Shown here piece by piece: positions 28,241-41,795 of a stretch of DNA of 64,000 nt. The position numbers were made by a program, and so were the translations under genes. The DNA comes from Maea johnstoni (Eukaryota > Annelida > Polychaeta > Spionida > Magelonidae). Below the pieces are notes generated by a model. It made no database searches and was not told where the DNA came from. It saw only the letters and a program-made list of their open reading frames with translations. The stretch's first letter is position 1; each line of letters starts with the position of its first letter. The stretch lies in the NCBI GenBank assembly GCA_963942565.1, contig OZ012687.1, positions 2,422,325-2,486,324 of the forward strand, in the 5' to 3' direction.

Positions 28241-28326
28241 CCTCTTCAATTATGATATAGGGTATTCTTAGAGACATGATGAAATTTAAATCATTTAAGC
28301 ACTTAGTTTGTTACATTGAAATGTCC

Positions 28327-28373
28327 CTGCCTCTTTAGCTCAATTGGTAGAGTGGAGGCACATGTTAATTGGT
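28327..28373 (+). repeat. tRNA-like 5' half at the inner edge of the left arm
   Basis: CTCTTTAGCTCAATTGGTAG with AGTGGAGGCACATGTTAATT: a pol III A-box and D-arm-like region without a B box after it. Confidence 0.5.
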
Positions 28374-29524
28374 AGTAAGCATATCATGGACTGTTGGCTG
28401 TGGTTTTCAGGCATTTTAGACAACATCTGAATGAAATGTAATCTCGGTGCATCTTTATTGTTCAGGGATACTGTGTAGATCAGTATCTGCTCATTTGTAA
28501 ATTAGCAACATAACATTAAGTGAATGATACAAAATTTATTATCATTGTTTCATGTAGCAAATAGTTGTATTTACAGACTGTGATCTGTGGTTATGTGTAT
28601 AAACATATCTTGGTTCTTGAGAGGATTTTGCAGGAGCTTTAGTTTAATACTATTTATGGTGTTTGTACTTGGTATCCTGTTCTTAACGTGTCTCAACTGT
28701 AACCTATGACCTGAAAGGTCCTGATGCAAAATTATGTGAAATAAAGCTGCAATTTTGTAACCAACATTCTTTCTTGTATTTTGTGAAGACAAATAACATT
28801 TAGAGAGAGTTGTTTATGAATTTAGTTTGTCTAATGCATATATTATTGAAATTTATTCTAATGAAGTTTCATCATACTTATAACTTATAATCGAAACATA
28901 ATTAAACACACTTTTACAGAACATTTTCTACTCCAATGCTGCCAATATTGATATGATACAATGTATCCATGGACATCATAATGCAATTTATGGTTAAAAA
29001 AATATTTACTTCATGATTGGTTAGGTAATTCAACTGACTCCCACCACTACCAGATGCAAACCAGTTGTGTAGTTTTGAGTTGTGTACATCGACAGAACCT
29101 CATTTTCTTATTGAGCAAAAGTTCTGATGCAGACAAAGTATATAATGAATTGCAGATTAATAAAACATTTCTCATACAGATTTTTAGGTTTTACCTTACA
29201 TAAAACAAATGAGCATTAATCCCAAACTGGGAGCAAAAGATTTTGGGACACATCCTGATAAACCCTGCTTTTGCTTTCAAATAAGGTTACAATTTACCAA
29301 GTGACTAGCTTTCAACAAATTAACAGAAAATGGTGAATAAAACAAACCAACACAAACTACTTTGTATGGGAGACCCCATACCCAGGTAACAAGCCAAGAT
29401 CATTTTAAATGCAAGAGAAAACCATCATGGGGGGGGGGGGGGGGGGGGAAGGGCGGGAATTAAATGTTTAACTAAACAGATCTAGTGTTTCAATAAAGTT
29501 ACAGCTACTGTCTCCCACCATTTC

Positions 29525-29668
29525 CTGGTTCTGAAGCCCGGCCTGGACATGTGAGAAAGTTGCCAGTGACTTGGAGTCCGGTGGAGTCACTACTTACAAC
29601 TGGCTAGTCACGAATTAGTCACAATATGGCATAAATGTGAAAATAAACAAAATTCCAAATTCTATAAA
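29525..29668. repeat. SINE-like remnant inside the foldback centre
   Basis: Shares GAGAAAGTTGCCAGTGACTT and a TAAACAAAATTCCA tail with the copy at 54885-55095, where a tRNA-like head (GATAGCCTAGTAGCCTAAGG) is present. Confidence 0.5.
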
Positions 29669-29689
29669 GATATTTATTGGAGCCAGAGC

Positions 29690-30179
29690 TTACGTCCAGG
29701 ATAAGTCAATAAAGTTTGCATCAACTGTGCTTGCGTTCGATGGGGTTTGATACTCGGACTCTATAGGGATATTAATAACACTGCGTTCAGTCTCCGTCTC
29801 TGCGTCCTCCTCAGGACGCCCAACTGCTGCACTGATGACACGCATCTTCTTCTGGCATAAAACGGTTGCAACTGTCTTCTCCAAGGGCTGCTTTCCCCCC
29901 TGGTCCTCAAAGTCAACTCTCTTTGTGTCCCCAACATGTTTTAATTGAAAACCTCCTTCATTGAGTAGGTTCCAATTATCGCTATACGAGGCATAAACAT
30001 TGGTGTCACCATTCTCCTTTTGAACAATTACGCTGACAACATCCCCGGTTGTAACATGTAGTTCATATGCCTTCCTAAGGAGTGTGGACCTTCTCGATAT
30101 CCTTGTCTTGGACCTTTGGTTCACATCTTCTACATACTGCAATGAGTAGGGGCCTTTGTGATGCCTCCATTTCTCATGA
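29690..30179 (-). CDS. MADS-box-like (SRF/MEF2-type) protein, terminal exon, cargo of the foldback element
   Basis: The minus-strand exon starts at acceptor TTTGCACAG (exon from 30179) and ends at TAA (29690-29692). AATAAA follows about 12 bases later (29673-29678), so it reads as a last exon. It encodes about 162 residues. The N-terminal third resembles a MADS domain: YVEDVNQRSKTRISRRSTLL, then RKAYELHVTTGDVVSVIV, then a G..N.YAS strand. This compares with KKAYELS..T...V.L.V and YAS/FAT in SRF and MEF2, with one residue fewer before KAYEL. MADS proteins bind CArG-type DNA as dimers. The rest is polar with no known domain. Earlier exons should lie between 30180 and 31050 but I could not fix them. 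The MADS call rests on eye alignment; a host gene trapped in the element is the alternative. Confidence 0.62.
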
Positions 30180-30998
30180 CTGTGCAAACAAAAGTTACAA
30201 ACATAATCAATCTCAGGTTTGAATGGAGGTATTTGAACTATCCTGAAGCCCTTGTAATATTAAAAGTAGAGATTGAGTAATACATTTAAACAGAAATTAA
30301 AAATTATAATAAGATTGTTTAATAATATATCAATGAGTTAAGAAGTGTATCCAAAAAAATAAAGTGCCTATTGGAAGGAGGGGTCTCAAAATAGAGATTT
30401 CTTTCCGTACCGGTTCAGCCTGTATGGGCAGCTGCCACGAAAACACCTTTCCAGATAATTTTCCTAACAGTAACTTTATGTGCAGATAACATATGGCAGT
30501 TTTAAAATCCTGGCTAAGATTATGCTTCTTAACAAAAGCTCACTCCTTTTTATTTAAAAGGTCTAGGTAAATGATCAGTTCCATACAATAACATGCTCAA
30601 TTTTCAAATAATCAATATTTATCCCCCCTATCTCTGGCTTAGATTGGAAATGAATGTTACAAATTGTTGAATTTCAAAAGAAATTCATAGAAATCTAATT
30701 TATTTCTGTTTGAAATCATGAAAAGAATGAAATCACCTTGGGGGCCCTTTTTCTCCATGTGTATGATACAGACTAGCTACTTCCTTTTGTTTATCTATAA
30801 GAAAAGATATAAAAGACATAAGTATCCACTGAGACAACACATGGTTCATATGGCTCATAATGCATAAATAATTTTTATGATGATATTCTTATAAAAGAAA
30901 AAGGCAAATACTGAAGGAAAAGGATTGAAATTGATAAAGAAATAGTATAATGTTGTAAACAAAATTTATCCAAAAAAAAAGAGATGAAAAAGAAAGTG

Positions 30999-31053
30999 AC
31001 TTGTTGGGAATTTGATCCAGGTTCCTCCTCGCAATTAACACGTTTAGAGAATA
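30999..31053 (-). repeat. tRNA-like 3' half at the inner edge of the right arm
   Basis: On the minus strand: ACGTGTTAATTGCGAGGAGG, then CCTGGATCAAATTCCC, which resembles a T arm / B box. With 28327-28373 it looks like opposite halves of one tRNA-derived sequence, placed at mirror positions. Confidence 0.5.
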
Positions 31054-31995
31054 AGTTTATGTTCACACTTCAGACTAGTCTTATTTTAATCGCCACACTT
31101 TTGACTACAAGTTTGTAAAACATCAGCGGGCAAAACCTTCCGGAAGGTTTTCAACTCTGCTTATATTGAAATGCTTATATTGAAATGCACAGGAGATCAA
31201 TGGAAAAGCAATGTGAACCTCAAGAAATCAGTACATGTTTGAAGTGGCAGGGTGAGAGAATTAGGTTATGTTCACACTTCAGACTAGTCTCATTTTAATC
31301 GCCACACTTTTAACTACAAGTTTGTGAAACATCTGAGGGCAAAACCTTCCGGAAGGTTTTCAACTCTGCCCGAGAGTAAATACTAATAGTGAAATGCACA
31401 GGAGATTGATGGAAATTAGCAATGTAAACATCAAGAAAACAGTACATGTTTGAAGTGGCAGAGTGAGAGAATTAGGTAATGTTTACACTTCAGACTAGTC
31501 TCATTTTAATCGCCACACTTTTAACTATATGTGTGTGAAATATCAGCGGGCAAAACCTTCCGGAAGATTTTCAACTCTGCCCGAGAATGAATACCAATAT
31601 TGAAATGCACAGGAGATCGATGGAAATTAGCAATGTGAACCTCAAGAAAACAGTACATGTTTGAAGTGGCAGAGTGAGAGAATTAGGTAATGTTCACACT
31701 TCAGACTAGTCTCATTTTAATCGCCACACTTTAAACTTTATGTGTGTGAAATATCAGCGGGCAAAACCTTCCGGAAGGTTTTCAACTCTGCCCGAGAATA
31801 AATACTAATATTGAAATGCACAGGAGATCAAGGGAAAAGCAATGTGAACCTCAAGAAAACAGGAAAAAACAGTACTTGTTTGAAGTGGCAGGGTGAAAGA
31901 ATTAGGTAATGTTCACACTTCAGACTAGTCTCATTTTAATCGCCACACTTTTAACTACAAGTGTGTGAAATATCAGCGGGCAAAACCTTCCGGAA
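31050..31995. repeat. Right-arm array of five ~210-bp units, inverted
   Basis: TTCCGGAA centres at about 31140, 31349, 31560, 31772 and 31990. Units are the reverse complement of the left array and in mirror order, so the whole arm, not single units, was copied or corrected as one piece. Confidence 0.92.
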
Positions 31996-32432
31996 GGGTT
32001 TCAACTCTGTATGCGAAAAGAAGGAACATCATGATAAAAGTATATGCTGTCAAGATGGCATATCTACCTTGAAAAGGGAAATATCAATTCATTCAAGAAG
32101 AGCTAGAACCATCAGCTGTCAATGGATCTAACTCAAACTTTGCATATATGTTCTTTTATATAAATCACACCAAACCCGCCAATTTCATACGTTTCTGTAA
32201 TGTTTTTAGTCACTTAGACATATTTAAACGAACGTATGTACCTCCTTCTCTTTATTTTGGTAGAGCTACCATAAGTCAACAGGAAGTGCTCACTGAGCAT
32301 GCTCAGACACTACAATCTACGTGCTGCCCTTAGATCGAAGTGAACCACCTTAGACTGTACACATACACTTCAGTTGAAGTGCTGCACTTACGTCTAACTG
32401 GTACACTACGATCTAGGGTTGGATCTGGACCT

Positions 32433-33290
32433 GATGCTGGCATAATCTACATAATATCAAAAGCTGTCTCTGAGAGCACAAACCACAACTTTTTTTTGAA
32501 TTTCACTCAATGATATTTCTATCAAGAATGCTTATTGTTTTAAAACTGGCATGATTGTTGATATTCAATCTTGAATTTATCCAATTTTTCTAGAGAAATC
32601 TGTATTTTATGACCTCATGATTCAGTACCAGAATTGTATAACATACTAGAATTCTTAACCCGCTGCTGGGTCTTGAAAGTATTAAACATCTAAATTTGAA
32701 CCAAATTTAGGTGTGAATCGATCCCTCCATGCTTGTGAAGGTAACCATGTGCATGGTGAGCACAGAAAAGTGCTCAACAGCACCCACTATGGGGTTAGGC
32801 AATACAAAATACAACTGAAAGAACATGCTTAATCAAAGGGTCTGCTGCTTCATAAGTGTCTCTGGAATATTAATGGAACAGTGGGGTTGATTTACTGTTC
32901 ATAATTGAATACAATAATTATATTGAGAATGTTAACCAATTCACAACAGACCACTATTTTGTGGCTTCACCTATAAGCACGCCCACTGGTTATCCATATA
33001 AGAAGTGAAGTTACATTGACTAGCGACTCTTCATCATGGTTATTGATGTGGTTCATATAAAGTTACACAATCAACTCTTACCCAATTGAAAATGTTTAAA
33101 ATAAGTGTGGGGTTTAATTAATGACCAAAGCTCCCTTGATTCAACAATTCACATCCTCTTCAAAATGCTAAGACATGAAAAAGAAATCCCAATCAGGGTC
33201 TTACACTTAGTTTTCAGGCGTGGGGCCCGAAAAGGTCTTTTGATGAAAATAAGTTGTCAAAAACAGAATTTCTGGTTATTATACATGCCA
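32433..33290. other. Gene-free stretch between the foldback element and RPS23
   Basis: No repeat or gene recognised. Expected to hold or adjoin the RPS23 promoter, but no exon ending ATGG followed by a GT donor is present. A CATCATGGTTATT near 33033 has pyrimidine-rich sequence before it but the wrong bases for the splice. Confidence 0.45.
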
Positions 33291-33298
33291 GTGTCTTA

Positions 33299-33921
33299 GC
33301 CAGGATTTAGAAACTGGGTGCCTAAAATTGGCAGTTGTAAAATGTTTGGGCCAGGGGCTTAGCCGCAATGCGTCCAGCGTGTCATTTGGACACACAGAAC
33401 ACTGTTTTTTGACAGCTTGGACACCCAAAAGTTTGTCAGAATTTGCTGAAGATGACTTTTCTTAGAAGATAGAAGATGTAGAAGCTTTAGTGTCACTTTT
33501 ATAAGACACACAAAGCAGTATCTGGCCTAAAAAAGCAAAATCTGTAAAGGTATAGGGTCTATCTTATTAGTAGTATGTATTTTGTACCACACTTTGGACA
33601 CGCAAAAGTCTATGAAACCTCTATTTGGACACCCTGTTTCCAAATATCGGCTAAGACCCTGGTTTGGGCGTCCACATTTTTGAGGGGGATCCCAATATAC
33701 TCATATTTCAACCATAAACATGTATAAATTCATCAAAATAAGGCATGATATCATTAAACAATGTCATGGGAATTATAATGAGATGAAAAAATTCAATTAT
33801 AAGCTTGACATTTGGGATTTTTAGAAATTCCACACAAAAATATTTGGGTGTCCTGAGGGGTTCTTTTTAAGGGTTTGGGTGTCCAAAAAGGCACCCAGAC
33901 GCCCTGCTGGCTAAGACCATG
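33299..33921. mobile_element. hAT MITE (CAGTGTCTTAGCC family), second copy, with another hAT MITE inside it
   Basis: Ends CAGTGTCTTAGCCAGG / CTGGCTAAGACCATG with perfect 8-bp duplication ATACATGC (33291-33298, 33922-33929). Minus the insert at 33352-33661 and its duplicated target, it corresponds to 11333-11647. It lies about 120 bases before RPS23 exon 2. Confidence 0.9.
33352..33661. mobile_element. Nested hAT MITE, CAGGGGCTTAGCC ends, 310 bp
   Basis: Ends CAGGGGCTTAGCCGC / CGGCTAAGACCCTG with perfect 8-bp duplication GTTTGGGC (33344-33351, 33662-33669), which is sequence of the host element. The termini are related to those of the element it sits in, so a shared transposase is plausible. 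Confidence 0.92.
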
Positions 33922-34038
33922 ATACATGCTATTTTGGGCCCCTAGCCTGACGGATCTAGGGGCCCACAGCAAAATCTAGGGGCATATGCCCCTGGGAAAG
34001 TCGAACCCTGCCAATAATAATGACCTTTTTAATTTCAG

Positions 34039-36160
<2,122 letters not shown>

Positions 36161-36191
36161 ACCTGAAATTTATTTGTAACAAATGCTGTAA

Positions 36192-36197
36192 AATAAA
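36192..36197 (+). terminator. RPS23: Poly(A) signal AATAAA of RPS23
   Basis: AATAAA lies 32 bases after the TAG stop, as expected for the very short 3' UTR of a ribosomal protein mRNA. Confidence 0.85.
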
Positions 36198-38050
36198 TGT
36201 CCAGGGGAAGTTATCTTGTTAGTTTTATTTGTTTTCCTTAGCTTTTCCCATGAGGTAGTCCTACAGTTACAAATATTGTTAGTGTCCTTTGTATTGTGTA
36301 ACATTTAAGTCCCTTAAGAGATCATTTTTATGAACCTTTAAAGCGATCAGTAGTTTTTCTCACTGCCCCTAATGTATATGCATTTTCATTATAAGAGGAA
36401 TGGATGATTAAACAGATGAAATGTGAATGTTAGGATAATGCTTATGATGATCATTCTCTGCAGGTTATAATTAGTAAATGGTGTCTTTAAATTATATTTT
36501 CAATCATAAATCTGATGACCTAGGTCTGTAGTAGTTAAAGGAGAAGAGCAGATATCTCAATACATGAGCACCGAAATAGTGATCAGGACTGTCTGGTGTT
36601 ACTGCTTGGCCTGGGCTGTAAATGTGGCAAGCAAGGTTTCGGTAAATAGAATCGGTAGCACTTGTCTAAATCATGGGCTGATGTCCCCCTGCCGTGGAAG
36701 TTGTTCATGAGCTCTTCTCAATAAAGTATGGGAAAACTTACCCTACAGGGAATTTAGACAAGAGAACTAGGAAATATTAGTGAAACAAAAACAGAAGAAG
36801 TATTGTGTTCTGCCAATTTACAATAGATGGCAGCACTATAACTTGCCAACCTGGAGTTACTAGGGAAACAGCCCTTCAAGTAAAGTTGAATATCTGAAAA
36901 CAAGACAACAGTGCTTATACCATTGTATAGGTAACATTTCATAGTCCACTTGAAGTTGTCAATAAAGGTGTATTTTGATATGGCACCGCTTAGATAACAT
37001 GTGCATGTGTCGGGACCCACTCTTACTTAAACACCAGGCTTTACCACAGTTCTCTATTTATTCAACATACCTGTAACATGACCTTGCTTCAAAGACTATT
37101 GTTATTCATGCTCCGGGGAAAAAATGAGATGGAAATAATGGTCAAAATGTTCTAGCTTAAAGGAATCTGGAATGTCAGTGCAGACTGATAGGTTGTTTCG
37201 TAGCGTTTTACAAATCCATATGCCCAGAGGATCTGAGCGGGGATGTGATACAGATGTGCAATAGCTTTCACTCCATATACCGGTACTTCCAATGGATAGT
37301 GACACGTTCTAAATTTATGATGGAAAAAGTATAACTGGTTACATAGCCATGGGGGTGTACAAAGATAGTTAAAAGATCAATAGTTCTAACAGTTCAATTC
37401 CTTCAAGGTTCTGTTTCACACCAACTCTGGGTTGAGGTGATCCAAAAACAGGTATCAGCATTCCGCCACTGTTTATCTATGCTGCATGCCATATATAATA
37501 TTGAAATATCGCAATCGGTCCATACACTTATGTTACAATTTCTGAAAAAAATAGGAGCTCAGTTACCATATAGTGGAACTGTCGCCTGTCCTTGGGCACT
37601 GTGGATGGACACTTGTCTACTTCAGCCACTGATCATGGCTCTTACATATTCATCAACAAATATCCCTGCTCCTATTGGAGAAATCAGAATTTATGACATA
37701 AACCCTCAGTACTTTAATTCTTAGCATTTATAAACAAACAACACCCCTCATGAAGGGATGACACACAAACAAAGGGTCATTTCATTGTGAATGTAGACAG
37801 CACCACAGAATACAGCACTTAGAGCCACTGGACTGACCTGCCTATTAGAGGCAGTGAAGTAGTAGGCACCTTAGTCTTCATCTCTTATACACTATTTAGA
37901 ATAGCCACTAGTCAAGTCAAGTAAAACAAGAAATGATCGTTATACTGAAGCACCTAAAAAGCTAAAATATAGAGTAGGCAATCCACCATTTTTGCCTGTC
38001 AAAACATCAATGAGGACACACTTTGCTGCACCAATACTTTCAAATAAGAA
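36198..38050. other. Gene-free intergenic stretch, nothing recognised
   Basis: AT-rich sequence downstream of RPS23. Short open frames at 36754, 37102 and 37437 show no recognisable domain, splice context or codon character. Confidence 0.5.
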
Positions 38051-38054
38051 ATGA

Positions 38055-38620
38055 CCTACACCTTAATAATAATGATGATAATAATAATCTTTATTTAAAG
38101 AGGGTGACTCAGTCCGATGGTAAGGATCTTCCCTGTGGCCTTCTGGCATGTCAACAAGTAGCCTGAGGGCCTCAGGGTCACGAAGTAGCAGGTACATGGC
38201 TTTTAGGTATCGAGACTTGAAGGAAGGTAGAGATAGTGCACATCTGATTGCTTGAACAGTTAAGCCATTCCAAACTTGGGGCACTGAGTATGAAATGCAT
38301 TTTTGGCCAAAAGATTGTTACATTTTGGAAAGGCTTACAATGATGAGATAGCGTTCCGCCATTTCGAGTACCATAGATGTGATTTCCTTGTGGATATGAG
38401 AAAAGTTTGTTCATGTAATGGGTGTTTTAAGCTTTTGTATTCAGTGACAGCCAATTGGTATTCCACATATTTTGGAAAAGGGAGCCTTTTTAGCTTTTTA
38501 AATAAATCAGAAAATGGAAATGACAAATCGTTTTCTAATATTAATCGGGCTGTCCGTCCTTGTAATTTAGTTAGCCTTTTATGTCGGGCAGTTTCCCCAT
38601 ACTGAACGACAGTAATTTAA
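38055..38620 (-). mobile_element. LINE 3' end (CR1/Jockey-like reverse transcriptase C-terminus), decayed
   Basis: Minus-strand pieces read HKRLTKLQGRTARLILEN, FSDLFKKLKRLPFPKYVEYQ and VWNGLTVQAI..SLPSFKSR in order but in different frames. This is the usual C-terminal pattern of CR1/L2/Jockey-type reverse transcriptases (LQ.RAAR, W.PI..R..Y, LWN.LP...SL.SFK). The 3' end is followed by an (ATT)n/(ATC)n tail at 38062-38090. At least two frame changes are present, so it is dead. A second copy of the 3' tail is at 53925-54100. Confidence 0.8.
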
Positions 38621-38857
38621 GTGTGCTTACTTACAACGCCTCATATTTCTTCGTAATTGATCGTCAAGTCTTTGAATTGGTGACGTCATTTAGGGGAAAT
38701 TATTGGGGCGTCCTAGGCTATTGTTGCGTATACTTCGGGAGTCGGGCATCTGCGACGTGAACGTCATGGAACGTGGGCATTCATCCCGCCGTAGCATACT
38801 TTGTATTGTATGTTTATTGACTGTACTGTTTAGGTGCAAAATCATATCAAATACAAA

Positions 38858-39720
<863 letters not shown>

Positions 39721-39727
39721 TTAATGA

Positions 39728-39924
39728 TTAATCCTTAAACTGCTGGTGGCTAATTTGGCCAAAACGAAATGATGTAATACATGAAAAATAATTGAAACCT
39801 TGATATATGGGTACTCATCTGAGAGTTCACAGTGAGAGCCATCCATTGAATACCAACATGCCAGAGTTAAGATGTTTTTCAAAAATCTCCTGGACAAAAG
39901 TTGCCTTAGCATTGGAGGGGTTAA
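39728..39924. mobile_element. piggyBac-like MITE, CCCTTCCAATGCT family, reverse orientation
   Basis: Reverse-complement copy: left end TTAATCCTTAAACTGCTGG, right end GCATTGGAGGGGTTAA. The interior GTACTCATCTGAGAG and ACCAACATGCCAG blocks match the family in reverse. Confidence 0.75.
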
Positions 39925-40371
39925 TATTCACGCAGTTGTATGTATCAATCAAAGGTTAATTTACACAATGCGTTACTTTACTTTTTTACAAATATCAATA
40001 AACCATATGTACATATAAATCATGGAGCCTGTCCTGGTGGTCGTGTGGTTAAGTGCCCGTCAAGGTGCGTGAGATTAACTCACGTTGCCATGCAACAAGC
40101 GTGAAAAGACGTCCTTCCTAAATTTACGATGACCTTTGAGGTTACCGTAAATTTAACGCGACTCTCGTAAATATCTAATACGCAATTCGCAGCTTCGAGA
40201 AACAGAAAAATCGTGATTTACGATTTTCAACAATGAAAATCGTACTTAACTATCCTAGAAACGGGTCACAACCATACCCCTGCTCAGCAAACATTAAAAA
40301 TCATGATTTTTTGTGTCATTTTTTTACAGAGTTGTATTATATATTTTTATCACTCAAACCCGCTATGATAG

Positions 40372-40534
40372 GCATTAAGAGATCCGCCACTGAGCATTGG
40401 TGCAGAATTATAGCCTCCCCGAGATTGTTTGTTGCAAAGCTTCGGCCTTGGCGGCCTCAGCTTTAGCAACACACACCTACGTTTCGGCTATAAATCTACA
40501 CCGATGCTCAGCGGCGGATCTTAATGCCTGTAAC
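40372..40534. mobile_element. Palindromic MITE, copy 2
   Basis: AGGCATTAAGAGATCCGCC to GGCGGATCTTAATGCCT, with CTGAGCATTGGTGCAG facing ACACCGATGCTCAG. The loop contains GCTTCGGCCTTGGCGGCC. Better preserved than 23785-23965. I did not find a target duplication outside the arms; a TTAA sits inside both. Confidence 0.8.
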
Positions 40535-41180
40535 AATACTTTGCCAAGGCACTGAATGAAATTAGTCTTTTCTAACTATAGGAAGAACATACGGGCTACA
40601 CCCAACCTTGTCCAAGAAATCTATGTTAATAGGTAAAAACGAACACATTTGGAATGTGAATGGACGGATTAAATAGGGAGACATTATATTTATAGATGTT
40701 TAGCTTTCTTGTATATGCGAATGATCCAGATAGCATGGAGGAAATATAAACAGTTTTCTCTCCACAATATTGGCCGACTGACAAGACAGAGAGAGCAGTG
40801 AAGGGTTTCGGTGAATAATTGTCTCCATTTATATAGAAATCGAACATCTAGCATCACCGGCATGTACTAGACAATTGCCATTACTTTTCTCAGCACCCTG
40901 GTCACTTTTGCATTAGATTTTTATATAAATACGTTTGGCATAGTCCCTCAAGGTGGCTTCAGTGGTTAATTTGTGAATAGAGGGTCATATTACATATTTT
41001 AAAGTCTACACCCTCTCATAACCTAACCAACTGAATGCCATCACTGAGTTGCGTGGAACGACTGCCACCGATCCTCCCATAGGTTAGCACACGAGCAAGA
41101 ATAGTTATCAACCGTTTAATAATGAATTTGCTCTATCGTGTATATTTATAGCTTAGAGTATTACAGCGGAAAGGGTATCA
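40535..41180. other. Gene-free stretch, nothing recognised
   Basis: No repeat or coding character seen between the palindromic MITE and the repeat at 41180. Confidence 0.45.
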
Positions 41181-41575
41181 CATTTTTTAATGGCTTTGGT
41201 CCAAATTCATGCAATCTAGAAGTTGAAAAATACACTTATTTTCTCATTTTCAACAAAGATACGAATGAAATGTTATAAAACTTGAACGGAATCCCGTACG
41301 AATCCTTTCCATCTCGATTGATCTATTGAACGTTTGCGAGATTTGAGGGACCCCGGTTCATACTTGTGGATAGGAGCTTCATTTGAAAACACTGAGCCCT
41401 TTTGCAGTTTACTAGGCACTCTTCCAGTTTTTATCTCACACATCTTACCCACTCGCCCCTGCTTGGCGTGTAATTTTGCAATGCTTGATGTACTGCTCTT
41501 CCAAAAACCTTCCACGCAATATATAATTACTGTAGGCTGACGAGCCAAATAAAAGCACAGCAGGGTAGATAAAAC
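41180..41575. repeat. Unclassified ~400-bp repeat, copy 1
   Basis: Shares TTGAAAAATACA, TTTCTCATTTTCAACAAA, TAGGAGCTTC.T.TGAAAACA, ATCTTACCC.CT and AAATAAAAGC with 44945-45335 in the same order and orientation. The minus strand has a 91-codon open frame in this copy that is not open in the other copy. Confidence 0.7.
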
Positions 41576-41795
41576 TCCTATTCAAAAATCCACCTTAGGT
41601 TTCGCAGCCTCAACAAACTTTCTCAATTTCAGAACAAACTCTGAGTTTTCATCTAGCTAATATCGTTTTTCTGCTTTTTTCTACTTTTTTGTCTATGTAT
41701 CTTATTTCAGATACATATTCATTTTTTTCTAGTTACATAGTTTCTTTTCTGTTTCCAGAGAAATACAATTCTAGGTATGTACCTACCTGTTATTA

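Larger units (their letters stand above)
26798..32432. mobile_element. 5.6-kb foldback-type DNA transposon with mirrored subterminal repeat arrays
   Basis: The left arm (26798 to about 28240) and right arm (about 31050 to 32432) are inverted copies that differ by a few percent. Outer ends are AGGTCCAGATCCAACCC and GGGTTGGATCTGGACCT. Each arm has an outer unique part of about 430 bases, then five tandem units of about 210 bases. Each unit carries ACCTTCCGGAAGGT, AGACTAGTCT and a CACACTT..AAGTGTG pair. Spacings between TTCCGGAA centres run 219, 211, 209, 209 on the left and mirror this on the right. I see no target duplication. The centre (28.3-31.0 kb) holds the terminal exon of a MADS-like gene (minus strand), a SINE remnant and tRNA-like pieces, but no recognisable transposase. 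The architecture recalls Foldback/TU/Galileo elements, in which long terminal arms contain tandem repeats; that class name is inference. Confidence 0.88.

Noticed and set aside
26798-32432. Polinton or other virus-like origin for the long inverted-repeat element
   Set aside because: Only 5.6 kb, arms made of tandem units, and no polymerase, integrase or capsid-like coding seen; the foldback DNA-transposon reading fits better.
33020-33050. RPS23 exon 1 at CATCATGGTTATTG
   Set aside because: The splice would need ATGG followed by GT; here the following bases are TT, and using ATG|GT gives the wrong frame.
40023-40115. tRNA gene candidate (GGTCGTGTGGTTAAGTG)
   Set aside because: A weak A-box-like start only; no B box or closing acceptor stem found.
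41273-41548. 91-codon minus-strand open frame
   Set aside because: Falls in the 41180-41575 repeat; the related copy at 44945-45335 is not open in this frame.
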